Of a stretch of 35,933 nucleotides of DNA, positions 1 to 8,460 are shown piece after piece. The translations under genes and the position numbers were made by a program. The stretch's first letter is position 1, and the number at the start of each line of letters is the position of its first letter. The notes beneath the pieces were generated by a model. The model saw only the letters and a list, made by a program, of their open reading frames with translations, was not told where the DNA came from and made no database searches. The DNA lies in NCBI GenBank assembly GCA_902566675.1, contig CACFJO010000006.1:1-35933 (forward strand), given 5' to 3'. This DNA comes from an uncultured Pelagibacteraceae bacterium. GTDB taxonomy: Bacteria > Pseudomonadota > Alphaproteobacteria > Pelagibacterales > Pelagibacteraceae.

Positions 1-2
1 AC

Positions 3-311
3 AATTATTTAATTAGAAATGGTTTTAACAAAGCAATATTTAGAGACAGTTTAGTAAATAAAATTCCATCGAAAGTATTAAAAAATAGAGAAAAAATAGG
101 CTTTTTTAAAAATATTGACGAATTTTTTAATTTCAATAAAAAAGATTTTAAAAATTTTATTTTAAGCAACAAATTTGTGAATTCTTTTTTAAAAATAAAA
201 GAATTTAAAACAATGTTAGATAAACAAGATAAAAGCAATCAAGAGTGCCATTTAATTTTTGGAATTATTAATATTGTAATCTATTTAAAGAAATACAAAA
301 GTTATATCTAA
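3..311 (+). CDS. asparagine synthase-like protein, C-terminal fragment (5' end outside window)
   Basis: The frame is open from base 3 to a TAA at 309-311 and gives about 102 residues without a start, so this is the tail of a gene entering from the left. It contains FRDSLVNKIPSKVLKNREKI followed by GFF, matching the conserved C-terminal block of class B asparagine synthetases (R-x-S-L-...-P...vl-R-K-GF). In AsnB-type proteins this domain activates aspartate with ATP. Paralogues in polysaccharide clusters often amidate sugar acids or act on surface glycans, which fits the neighbourhood, but the substrate cannot be told from a tail. The next gene starts 2 bases downstream, so the two are probably co-transcribed. 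The overlapping minus-strand frame is a shadow. Confidence 0.75.
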   Translation, partial: NYLIRNGFNKAIFRDSLVNKIPSKVLKNREKIGFFKNIDEFFNFNKKDFKNFILSNKFVNSFLKIKEFKTMLDKQDKSNQECHLIFGIINIVIYLKKYKSYI

Positions 312-312
312 A

Positions 313-1629
313 ATGATAAAATTTATAAAAAAAATATTATTTGAGAGCTATCACAGGCCTTCTGCTAAGGCACAGCACATTTATATTTTTTTCTATAAGT
401 TTTTATTCAATTCTAAAACAAAAATTTTTTCCGAAAGACTGATGTTACTTAAAAAGCCCCCTAATAGCATGATTTATTATAACTCATTTGGAAGAATAGT
501 AATTATGTTGTTAAATCTTTTCTGGGTAATTCTATTTAATAAATTTTTTGAAAAAGAATCATTTGTGGATCAAAGCAACAAATTAAATGATAAACACCTA
601 AGAGGTAATAATGAATCTCCTTGGCCTGTGCAAGCTTCACATTTTTACGAACAAAATAAGCCGATTAGCAAAGATTTTTTTAATAAAATTAATAAAGATT
701 ATTTAGAGTCAAATGAAATTTTATTAAATAATAAAAACTTTGAAGACTCAGATTGGTGGAGATCTTGCAGAGAAGAGTTTGAAAAATTGTTTATAAAAGA
801 TAAAGAAATAAATATTAACGCCTTAGAAAATTTTAGAAATAATGTAGTCACTAAAGCTGAAATACTGAAAGACCAAAATTATCTTAAAAAAAGCAACTCA
901 GAAAGGATGAATAAGCTTAAATCAATATTATTAATTAATTTATATCATAAATTATCAGAAAATATTTCTTTAGAAGTATTAAGAACTACTTCAGATAGTT
1001 TTATTGGAAACAATGTATCTCTAAATTACAGGGGGCAAAGAATAAATCAAAGAATCTTAAGATATGCTTATTATTTGTCTCAAATAAAACGTAATACTCT
1101 TCTTAATTATGAAGAAAAAAATTTATTTCTTGATATTGGAGGAGGATACGGTGGTTTATCAAGAGTATTAAAAAATTTTTATAACACTTCAACTTGTGTA
1201 ATAGTAGAGTTGCCTGAACTTTGCTTACTATCATCTTTTTTCCTTAAATCAAATTTTCCTAATAAAAAAATAGGAACATTTGACGATTTTAAAAAAATTG
1301 AAAGAATTTCATCTGAAGATTTAAAAAAATTTGATTTTGTAATTTTACCACAATTTTTTATGAAAAAATTTAATGATCAAATTTTTGATTTAATAATAAA
1401 TACTACTTCACTTGGAGAAATGACTGATCAAATGCAAGACTATTATTTAAATAATATTGAAAGGTGTACGAAAAAATATTTTTATAGCGTCAACAGAGCA
1501 GAAAAGAGAGTAGAAAAATATAATTCTCGAGGATTTTATGATTTTAGATTAAAAAAAAAATGGAGATCAATATTATATAAATTTACCCACACATATCATA
1601 TTGAGTTTCTTGGAAAAAGAGTAGATTAA
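313..1629 (+). CDS. putative sugar O-methyltransferase
   Basis: 438 residues. A SAM-binding motif I, FLDIGGGYGGLSRVL, lies in the second half (about residues 275-290) and is followed by an acidic strand VIVELPEL, where SAM-dependent enzymes bind the ribose hydroxyls. The long N-terminal part (SDWWRSCREEFEKLF, YRGQRINQRILRYAYYLSQ) together with this motif resembles the family annotated as putative sugar O-methyltransferase in polysaccharide loci. It most likely methylates a hydroxyl of a surface sugar; the acceptor is unknown. A hydrophobic stretch near residues 60-75 might associate it with the membrane, but this is uncertain. It starts 2 bases after the upstream stop and ends 23 bases before kdsB. 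Confidence 0.65.
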   Translation: MIKFIKKILFESYHRPSAKAQHIYIFFYKFLFNSKTKIFSERLMLLKKPPNSMIYYNSFGRIVIMLLNLFWVILFNKFFEKESFVDQSNKLNDKHLRGNNESPWPVQASHFYEQNKPISKDFFNKINKDYLESNEILLNNKNFEDSDWWRSCREEFEKLFIKDKEININALENFRNNVVTKAEILKDQNYLKKSNSERMNKLKSILLINLYHKLSENISLEVLRTTSDSFIGNNVSLNYRGQRINQRILRYAYYLSQIKRNTLLNYEEKNLFLDIGGGYGGLSRVLKNFYNTSTCVIVELPELCLLSSFFLKSNFPNKKIGTFDDFKKIERISSEDLKKFDFVILPQFFMKKFNDQIFDLIINTTSLGEMTDQMQDYYLNNIERCTKKYFYSVNRAEKRVEKYNSRGFYDFRLKKKWRSILYKFTHTYHIEFLGKRVD

Positions 1630-1652
1630 ATTTAAAGATAAGGATTTTAATA

Positions 1653-2390
1653 ATGATACTAGGACTTATACCGGCTAGACTTTATTCTAAAAGATTGTCA
1701 AAAAAAGCACTTAGGGTAATTGATGGACTTCCAATGATAGTTCATACTTTTAAAAGAGCAATGCTTTCAAAAAAATTAGACAAAGTTATTGTTTGCACTG
1801 ATGATAATAAAATTAAATCTATAGTAGAAAATAATGGTGGAAATGCAATTATTACCTCAAAAAATCATTTAAATGGCACTGAGAGAATTGCAGAAGTTGC
1901 AAAAAAATTTCGAAGTAGATTAATTATTGACATTCAAGGCGATGAACCGATGGTGTCTCCTAAGGATATTGATAATTTAATAAAATTTCACTTAAAAAAC
2001 CATCACTTTGATATTGTTTTGCCCTCTCAGATTTCATCTGGCAACGACGCAAAAAAAGAAAATATTGTTAAGATTGTTAAGTCGCGTAAAAATAAAATTC
2101 TTTATTTTAGTAGAGCTAATATTCCTTTTGAGTATCATAAGAGAAATAATTATTTTTTAAAACATTATTCTATTATTTCTTTTAAGCCGAAAAAACTTTT
2201 AGATTTTGCTAATTTAAAAAAAAGCATACTTGAAGAGACAGAGGGAGTAGAATTGTTAAGAGCGTTAGAAAATGATTATTCAATAGGTACTTTCGTAATA
2301 AATAGTAAAAGTTTTGCAGTTGATATAAAAGAAGATTTATTAAAAGCTTCAAAATTAATTCCAAAAGACAAATTTAGAAAATTATACTAG
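1653..2390 (+). CDS. kdsB: 3-deoxy-manno-octulosonate cytidylyltransferase (CMP-Kdo synthetase)
   Basis: 245 residues, the usual KdsB size. It shows the whole family signature: N-terminal LIPARLYSKRLSKKAL (nucleotide-binding loop), IVCTDDNKI, the HLNGTERIAEV segment and IIDIQGDEPMV (metal and CTP site). The enzyme activates Kdo with CTP to CMP-Kdo in the cytoplasm for lipid A-core assembly. AAGGA precedes the ATG at a suitable distance. Because the copy lies in a variable surface-glycan island, it might instead be a paralogue that activates a Kdo-like or other 2-keto sugar acid. Whether the genome has another kdsB cannot be seen here. The TAG stop shares its G with the GTG start of the next gene. 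Confidence 0.85.
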   Translation: MILGLIPARLYSKRLSKKALRVIDGLPMIVHTFKRAMLSKKLDKVIVCTDDNKIKSIVENNGGNAIITSKNHLNGTERIAEVAKKFRSRLIIDIQGDEPMVSPKDIDNLIKFHLKNHHFDIVLPSQISSGNDAKKENIVKIVKSRKNKILYFSRANIPFEYHKRNNYFLKHYSIISFKPKKLLDFANLKKSILEETEGVELLRALENDYSIGTFVINSKSFAVDIKEDLLKASKLIPKDKFRKLY

Positions 2391-3007
2391 TGAAAAAATA
2401 CAAAGTGATCATATTTGATCTAGATGGTGTTTTGATTAACTCAAAAATAAATATGAATTTAGCATGGAATAAAGTAAGGAAAGTTACTCAAGTAAAAAAA
2501 ACTTTCAATGAATATTTTAAATTTATTGGATTACCGTTTAATGAAATTTTAAAAAAACTCAAAATAAAAGATATACATCATGAAAAAATTGAAAAGACAT
2601 TTAGCAAACACTCAATCAAAAAACTAAAAAAAATTAAATTGTATAAAAAGGTAAATTATGTATTAAGAATTTTAAAAAAAAAAAAAATTCAGATGTGTAT
2701 TGTTACATCAAAAGACGGTAAAAGAACAAAAGAGATAATTAGACATTTCAATATTCCAATTAAATATTCCTTTTCTCCAACAAGAAACTTACGAGGCAAA
2801 CCGCACCCAGATAAAATAAATAAAGCTTTGGAAATTTTATCTTCTAAAAAAAAAGATGCGTGCTATGTTGGAGATATGTTTGTTGATTATAAAACAGCGA
2901 AAAATGCTAAAATAGATTTTATATATGCAGATTATGGCTACGGTAAATTAAAAAAAAATTTTAATATAATTTTAAAAAAACCAGAAGATATTATTAAATA
3001 TATATAA
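2390..3007 (+). CDS. HAD-family sugar-phosphate phosphatase (cap-domain type)
   Basis: 205 residues starting with GTG, whose G is the last base of the kdsB stop. HAD motif I is IIFDLDGVL (Asp10 nucleophile, Asp12 acid/base), motif II is CIVTSKDG, and motif IV is YVGDMFVDYKTAK. An insertion of about 70 residues after motif I forms a helical C1-type cap, so it resembles the phosphoglycolate/beta-phosphoglucomutase group rather than capless KdsC. Probable role: dephosphorylating a sugar phosphate or nucleotide-sugar precursor in the glycan pathway. Its stop overlaps the ATG of the nucleotidyltransferase that follows, which implies coupled translation and perhaps one pathway. The true substrate cannot be read from sequence. 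Confidence 0.7.
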   Translation: MKKYKVIIFDLDGVLINSKINMNLAWNKVRKVTQVKKTFNEYFKFIGLPFNEILKKLKIKDIHHEKIEKTFSKHSIKKLKKIKLYKKVNYVLRILKKKKIQMCIVTSKDGKRTKEIIRHFNIPIKYSFSPTRNLRGKPHPDKINKALEILSSKKKDACYVGDMFVDYKTAKNAKIDFIYADYGYGKLKKNFNIILKKPEDIIKYI

Positions 3008-3789
3008 TGGATAAAAAACTTAATATACGAACAGCAGTAATACTATGTGGAGGTAAAGGATCCAGGCTAGGTGCGATAGGTAAAAAAATTCCAAAATCAT
3101 TGGTCAAAGTCAAAAATAAACCCATTATTTGGTATATCATTAATTTTCTTAAGAAGAATTCTTTTAATCACTTTATTCTTCCAGTTGGTCACAAGGGAGG
3201 GATGATAAAAAAATATTTTAATAAAAATAAAAAAGATTTCAAAAATACAAATTTAGAAATAATAAATACTGGTCAAAATTCTTCTATATCTCAAAGAATT
3301 TTTAAGATTAAGAATTATATTAAGTCAGACGACTTTTTGCTTCTCAATGGCGATGCAATATTTATGTTCAATATTAAAAAAATATTTAATAATCATATTA
3401 GTCGAAAAGATAATATTACATTTTTGGTTTGTGATACTAATTTAACCTATGGAATAGTTGGAGTTGAAAACAAAAAAATTGTCAGTTTTGAGCGAGACAC
3501 TAACTTTTTTGCAGTAAAAAAAAGACAAAGAAAAAATTTTACAGGATATATATATTCGGGAATCTCAATAATAAAAAAAAAAAATTTAAAAATAAAATTT
3601 CAAAATTTTTTGAATTTTGAAAAAGAGTTTTACCCATTGATTATAAAAAAGAAAAATTCAAATTTTGTAGTGATCGAAGGTTTTTGGTACTCTATTGATA
3701 ATCAAAAAGATCTTAGCTATATACAGAGCAAAATTAATAAAAATTTTGAATTTAAGCTTAATAAATTAAAAAAGAAAATATTAAAATGA
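3007..3789 (+). CDS. sugar-phosphate nucleotidyltransferase
   Basis: 260 residues with the NTP_transferase signature VILCGGKGSRLGAIGKKIPK near residues 12-31 (pyrophosphorylase loop, catalytic Arg and Lys) and LLNGDAIF around residue 115 (metal-binding Asp). Enzymes of this family join a sugar 1-phosphate to an NTP. Next to a HAD phosphatase it recalls the pair that makes GDP-D-glycero-D-manno-heptose (GmhB plus HddC), but no heptose isomerase or kinase is visible, so that reading is a guess. It differs from the rfbF-like gene at 10970 and probably serves another sugar. It overlaps rfbG by four bases (ATGA). Confidence 0.7.
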   Translation: MDKKLNIRTAVILCGGKGSRLGAIGKKIPKSLVKVKNKPIIWYIINFLKKNSFNHFILPVGHKGGMIKKYFNKNKKDFKNTNLEIINTGQNSSISQRIFKIKNYIKSDDFLLLNGDAIFMFNIKKIFNNHISRKDNITFLVCDTNLTYGIVGVENKKIVSFERDTNFFAVKKRQRKNFTGYIYSGISIIKKKNLKIKFQNFLNFEKEFYPLIIKKKNSNFVVIEGFWYSIDNQKDLSYIQSKINKNFEFKLNKLKKKILK

Positions 3790-4877
3790 ACAAAAACTTT
3801 TGGAAAAATAAAAAAGTACTCATTACTGGTCATACTGGATTTAAAGGAAGTTGGTTAACTCTTATTTTATCTAGCTACGGTGCTAAGATTTATGGTTACG
3901 CATTAAATCCGATATCAAAACCAAATTTTTTTGACAACTTAAATCTCAAAAAATATCTAATTCATGATTTTCGTGAGGACATTTTAAATTTTAAAAAACT
4001 AAAAACTGTAATTAAAATGATCAAACCCCAAATAATTATTCATTTGGCAGCACAATCAAGTGTTTTGGAAAGTTATAAAACCCCAAAAGAAACTATCAGC
4101 GTAAATGTGGTTGGAACTGCTAATTTATTAGAGGCGTCAAAGACGTGTAAATCAGTCAGAGCAATAGTAATCGCAACCACCGATAAAGTTTATCTAAATC
4201 TTGAGAAAAAAAAATCTTTTTCTGAGAAAGATATGCTTGGCGGCCACGATATTTATAGTGGTAGTAAGGCAGCTACCGAAATTATAATACAGAGTTATTT
4301 TAAGTCTTTTTTCAAAAAAAATAATTGTAATTTAGCCGCTGTAAGATCTGGAAACTGTATAGGAGGTGGAGATTGGACAAAAGATAGAATTGTCAAAGAT
4401 TGTGCAGAGAATTTTATTAAGAATAAAAATCTCATAATTAGACATCCTAAAGCTACAAGACCTTGGCAACACGTAATGGAACCTTTATTCGGATATTTGA
4501 AGTTAACTAAAAAACTTTACGGTAATTCAAAATATTGTGGTTCCTGGAATTTTGGACCAAGAAAAAAAAATAATCTTAAAGTAATAGAAGTGGCAAAGTT
4601 TGGAAAAAAATTTTTAAACTCAAAATCAAAAATTAAGATAAAAAAAAGTAACTTCTACGAATCTACTAATCTTTCGCTAAACAGCAAAAAAGCTTTTAAA
4701 TATTTAAAGTGGAAGACGAGATTAAGCGCTAAACTCTCCTTAGAATTAGCATTTGAATGGTATAAATTTTATGCAGATAAAAAATCAAAATTAAAAGTAA
4801 TTGATTTTACATTTAAACAAATAGGCTTTTATAAAAAAATTTTAAAGGGAAAAAAATATGAAGTGCAGAAATTGTAA
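3786..4877 (+). CDS. rfbG: CDP-glucose 4,6-dehydratase
   Basis: 363 residues, an extended short-chain dehydrogenase. The Rossmann motif is LITGHTGFKGSWL (residues 13-25), whose GHTGFKGSW form is typical of CDP-glucose dehydratases. ATTDKVYLN carries the Asp-Lys pair that takes the place of Asp-Glu in RmlB. Tyr157 and Lys161 of YSGSK are the catalytic YxxxK, and RSGNCIGGGDW and RPWQHVMEPL are further RfbG-like blocks. It converts CDP-glucose to CDP-4-keto-6-deoxyglucose, the branch point for 3,6-dideoxy and branched sugars. Its substrate would come from the rfbF-like gene at 10970. It overlaps the methyltransferase start by 20 bases. Confidence 0.87.
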   Translation: MNKNFWKNKKVLITGHTGFKGSWLTLILSSYGAKIYGYALNPISKPNFFDNLNLKKYLIHDFREDILNFKKLKTVIKMIKPQIIIHLAAQSSVLESYKTPKETISVNVVGTANLLEASKTCKSVRAIVIATTDKVYLNLEKKKSFSEKDMLGGHDIYSGSKAATEIIIQSYFKSFFKKNNCNLAAVRSGNCIGGGDWTKDRIVKDCAENFIKNKNLIIRHPKATRPWQHVMEPLFGYLKLTKKLYGNSKYCGSWNFGPRKKNNLKVIEVAKFGKKFLNSKSKIKIKKSNFYESTNLSLNSKKAFKYLKWKTRLSAKLSLELAFEWYKFYADKKSKLKVIDFTFKQIGFYKKILKGKKYEVQKL

Positions 4878-6135
4878 AAAAAGTAATTTTGATAGAATTA
4901 TAAAGATTGGAAAACAACCGATAAGTAGCAAGACATATAAATTTAAAAAGAAATTAAAAAAATATTCACTTGATTTATTCCAATGCAAAAGTTGTAAATT
5001 GATTCAACTTTCAAAAGTTGCACCTGCTAAAGACATGTATGGTTCGGGTTACGGCTACTGGACAGGTTTAAGCCCTCTAATGATTAATCATATGAAAAAA
5101 AAAGTTACTAAACTTAAAAATCAGAAGTTTTTAAAAAATCACTCAAGAGTTCTTGATATAGGATGTAGTGATCCTACATTTCTAAAGTTAATAAAAAAAA
5201 CAAAAAAAAATTTAGAATTATATGCTGTTGATCCGTCATCGGAAAAATTTAAAAATATCTTTAATAAAAATAAGATTAATCTGATTGTAGACTATTTTTC
5301 TAAAAAGAAAATTGATCAATTTATTAAGGATAATAAAATTTCTAAAAAAAAATTTTCTTTAATAACTTCTTTTGCAATGTTTTATGATATTGATGACCCT
5401 AATTCTTTTTGCAAGGATATTAACAAGATGCTTGATCGTAATGGAATTTGGGTAAATGAATTTTCTTATTTTCCACTTTTATTAAAAAATTTGACCTATG
5501 ATCAGATAAACCATGAACATGTTACGTATTACACCTTAACTACCTTTAAAAATATTATTAGCAAAAATGGATTGAAAATTATTGATGTAAATTTTAATGA
5601 AATTAATGGTGGAAGTGCCGAGGTCGTAATCGCCAGGAAATCAAGCAAACATAAACCACTACGAAAAAAGATTGAAAATGTTTTAGAGGAGGAAAAAAAT
5701 ATCAATTCTTACTCATTTAAAAAATTTAATCTCAGACTAGATAATGTAAAGAAAGTAATAAATAATTTTTTAGATAATAATAAAAAAATTATTGGATATG
5801 GGGCTTCAACAAAAGGAAACATAATTTTAAATCACTGCAGAATAAACTCAAAAAAAATTAGATATATTTGCGACGGAAATTATCAAAAAATAGGTAGATT
5901 CACACCTGGTTCAAACATAAAAATCATAACCAAAAATAAAATGAGAAAACTTAAGCCTGATTTTCTTTTTGTACTTATTTGGTCATTTAGAGCAGAGGTA
6001 ATTAGACAAGAAAAACTTTACTTACTTCGTGGAGGTAAGTTAATTTTTCCACTTCCAATATTTCATATAGTTGATAAAGACAATTATAAATATTTTCTAA
6101 AAGAAAATTTAAATTCTTTTGGTTACAACATTTAG
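4858..6135 (+). CDS. sugar C-methyltransferase (TylC3/NovU-like)
   Basis: 425 residues in three parts. The N-terminal zinc module has CxxC pairs Cys3/Cys6 and Cys43/Cys46. The SAM-binding domain has VLDIGCSDPTFL at about residues 98-109. The C-terminal Rossmann-like domain carries IIGYGASTKGNIIL near residues 307-320. NHEHVTYYTL (Asn218-His219-Glu220-His221) is the active-site block of NDP-hexose C-methyltransferases. Characterised relatives methylate C-3 of dTDP-4-keto-6-deoxy sugars and C-5 in NovU. Following rfbG directly, it probably C-methylates a CDP-4-keto sugar to give a branched-chain residue; this is inference from family and position. Next gene begins 6 bases on. Confidence 0.8.
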   Translation: MKCRNCKKSNFDRIIKIGKQPISSKTYKFKKKLKKYSLDLFQCKSCKLIQLSKVAPAKDMYGSGYGYWTGLSPLMINHMKKKVTKLKNQKFLKNHSRVLDIGCSDPTFLKLIKKTKKNLELYAVDPSSEKFKNIFNKNKINLIVDYFSKKKIDQFIKDNKISKKKFSLITSFAMFYDIDDPNSFCKDINKMLDRNGIWVNEFSYFPLLLKNLTYDQINHEHVTYYTLTTFKNIISKNGLKIIDVNFNEINGGSAEVVIARKSSKHKPLRKKIENVLEEEKNINSYSFKKFNLRLDNVKKVINNFLDNNKKIIGYGASTKGNIILNHCRINSKKIRYICDGNYQKIGRFTPGSNIKIITKNKMRKLKPDFLFVLIWSFRAEVIRQEKLYLLRGGKLIFPLPIFHIVDKDNYKYFLKENLNSFGYNI

Positions 6136-6141
6136 TATTTT

Positions 6142-7309
6142 ATGAAAAATTTAAAAGTAAGACTATCAACTCCTACAGTCGACAATATAGAATTGAGTCA
6201 AATTAAAAAGATTTTTGATAATTCATGGCTTGGTTATGGTCCAAATGTTGGTAAGTTTGAAAAAGCTTGGAGCTCATATTTTAAAGTAAAACATTCGATA
6301 GGAGTAAATTCTTGCACTGCTGCACTTCATTTATCACTAGCTGTTAACAATTTTAAAAAAAACAAAAAGGTGTTAGTTCCAGCTATGACTTTCAGTGCAT
6401 CTGCAGCTGCAGTCCTATATTGTGGTTTGAAACCTATTTTTGTAGACATTGATCCAAAAACATTAGTGATGTCTTATGAAGACTTAAAAAAAAAATACAC
6501 TAAAGATTGTGTGGCAATTATTACAGTTCACTTTAATGGACAGCCTTGCGAAATGGAAAAAATTGTTCCGTGGGCAAAAAAGAAAAAATTGATTGTAATT
6601 GAAGATTGTGCTCAAACTTGCGGTGGTACCTATAAAGGCAAAAAACTTGGTACTTGGGGGGGATTTTGGTTGTTTTAGTTTTCAAGAAATAAAGATTATG
6701 ACAACAGGTGGGGATGGAGGCATGATTTCTACAAATAACAAAAAATATGTTAAAGATTTAAAAACTTTAAGTTACCATGGTTGGGATCAAGACCCGTTAG
6801 AAAGACATAAAAAAAGCTTAAATAAAAACAAACTTAAACATTGGAATTATTCTATCACAGCTTTAGGTTTTAAATATAATATGACTGACTTAATGGCGAT
6901 AATTGGTATGGTACAATTAAAAAAATTAAAATATTTTAACAGAAGAAGATCTGAAATCATTAAAAATTATATTAAATCTTTAAAAGACTGTAAATTTTTA
7001 AAACCAGCATTTCCATATAGCTTTAATAATTCTTCTTATTGGATGTTTACCCTTAGATGCAAAAAGAGAGATGAATTAATTGAATATTTAAAATCAAAGA
7101 ATATTGCGACTACAGTTTATATAAAACCTTTACCTTTACATCCACTATATAAAAAGTACAAATTTAAAATAAATAACTCTCTCAAAATTTGGAAAGAACT
7201 TGTTACTATACCTACATATCCAAACATGAATAAAAAACAATTAAATCATGTAATCAAACATGTAAAAATATTTGACCAAAAATTTGCAAATGATCAAATT
7301 AGCTCATAA
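6142..7309 (+). pseudogene. DegT/DnrJ/EryC1/StrS aminotransferase, interrupted by a one-base frameshift
   Basis: The first frame (6142-6678) ends early at VIEDCAQTCGGTYKGKKLGT followed by WGGFWLF. The rest of the protein continues in another frame from about 6663 as DFGCFSFQEIKIMTTGGD. Dropping one G from the seven-G run at 6656-6662 restores GTWGDFGCFSF and one 388-residue protein, the normal family length. The restored protein has the PLP-binding Lys in SFQEIKIMTTGG (about residue 184), so it would be a true aminotransferase acting on a 4-keto or 3-keto nucleotide sugar, unlike its His-bearing neighbour. As written, the product is truncated before the Lys and inactive. The break may be a real mutation, a slippage-controlled switch, or a homopolymer sequencing error. 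A minor start at 6599 inside the first frame is probably not used. Confidence 0.85.
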
Positions 7310-8450
7310 TACAATAGATAATAAAGATTATAAAATTTTAATCGATTTTTTAAAAAAAAAGAGGTACCTCAATCAATCTAAAGTTACAAAAAAATTCGAA
7401 AAAAAATTTTCTAAAACCATTGGCAGTAAGTATTCTACTTTCGTAAATTCAGGGTCGTCTGCTAATTTATTGATAGCTCAAACACTTTTAGAGGGTAATT
7501 TTTTAAAAAATAAAACTATTATAGTTCCATCTGTATCGTGGTCTACTTCAGTAAGTCCTTTCTTACAATTAGGATATAAAGTTATTTTGTGTGATTGCGA
7601 CAATAAAAACTTAGGATTGAATATTTTACATCTAGAGAGCCTGTGTAAAAAATATAATCCAGGTGCAATCATAATCGTAAATGTTTTAGGACACGCTAAT
7701 GACTTAACAAAAATACTAAAAATGAAAAAAAAGTACAAATTTCAACTATTAGAGGACAATTGTGAAAGTTTAGGCAGTAAAATTGACACAAAAAGTTTAG
7801 GGTCTTATGGTCTGGCATCATCACATTCTTTTTATTTTGGTCACCACATTTCAACAATAGAAGGAGGCATGGTTTCTTCATCTGACAAAAAATTTTACAA
7901 TATTGCATCTGCTATCAGAGCTCATGGGTGGTCACGGGATATGCAGCAACCCTTTAAAAAAAAACTTGAAAAAAAATTCAAGGTTGATGAGTTCAAATCT
8001 TTTTTCACATTTTATTATTCAGGTTTTAATATTCGGTCTACTGATTTAAATGCTACTCTAGGGGTAGAACAATTAAAAAAATTAAATAAGATATCTAAAA
8101 TTAGACATTTAAATTTTTATAAGTATAAAAGTAATTTAAAAGATTTCTGGTGCCAAAAAAGCAAATTAAGTTTGATATCGAGTTTTGGATATGCAACTTT
8201 TGTGAAAAATAGATTAGAAGTTTTTAAATATTTAAAATCAAAAAAAATTCAAACAAGACCTTTAATATGCGGAAATATGGGCCAACAACCTTTTCTAAAA
8301 AAAAGATTAATTAAAAACAACGACCTACAAAATTCGAATAAAGTAGATAAATTTGGTATTTATTTGCCAAATCACGCTAATTTGAGATTTAAAGATATTG
8401 ATTACGTTACAAAAATTTTCAAAGAAGTTGCCATTCCATTTAATTTTTGA
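7290..8450 (+). CDS. PLP-dependent NDP-4-keto-6-deoxyhexose 3-dehydratase (ColD/RfbH superfamily)
   Basis: 386 residues from the ATG at 7290, where LAHNTID, the usual family N-terminus, begins; an in-frame TTG at 7272 would add six residues without known counterpart. The fold is that of DegT aminotransferases, but the PLP-lysine site reads SFYFGHHISTIEGGMV with His185/His186 in place of Lys, the mark of the 3-dehydratases that use PMP. GFNIRSTDLNATLGVEQLKK and TRPLICGN resemble ColD. The cysteines that bind the 2Fe-2S cluster in RfbH/E1 are absent after RAHGWSRD. It probably removes the C-3 hydroxyl of the rfbG product or a derivative of it. The start overlaps the preceding aminotransferase by 20 bases. 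GDP versus CDP use is unproven. Confidence 0.8.
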   Translation: MIKLAHNTIDNKDYKILIDFLKKKRYLNQSKVTKKFEKKFSKTIGSKYSTFVNSGSSANLLIAQTLLEGNFLKNKTIIVPSVSWSTSVSPFLQLGYKVILCDCDNKNLGLNILHLESLCKKYNPGAIIIVNVLGHANDLTKILKMKKKYKFQLLEDNCESLGSKIDTKSLGSYGLASSHSFYFGHHISTIEGGMVSSSDKKFYNIASAIRAHGWSRDMQQPFKKKLEKKFKVDEFKSFFTFYYSGFNIRSTDLNATLGVEQLKKLNKISKIRHLNFYKYKSNLKDFWCQKSKLSLISSFGYATFVKNRLEVFKYLKSKKIQTRPLICGNMGQQPFLKKRLIKNNDLQNSNKVDKFGIYLPNHANLRFKDIDYVTKIFKEVAIPFNF

Positions 8451-8460
8451 GGCTAAATAA

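Noticed and set aside
7272-7289. TTG start of the 3-dehydratase
   Set aside because: It adds six residues encoded within the preceding gene; the family N-terminus begins at the ATG at 7290.
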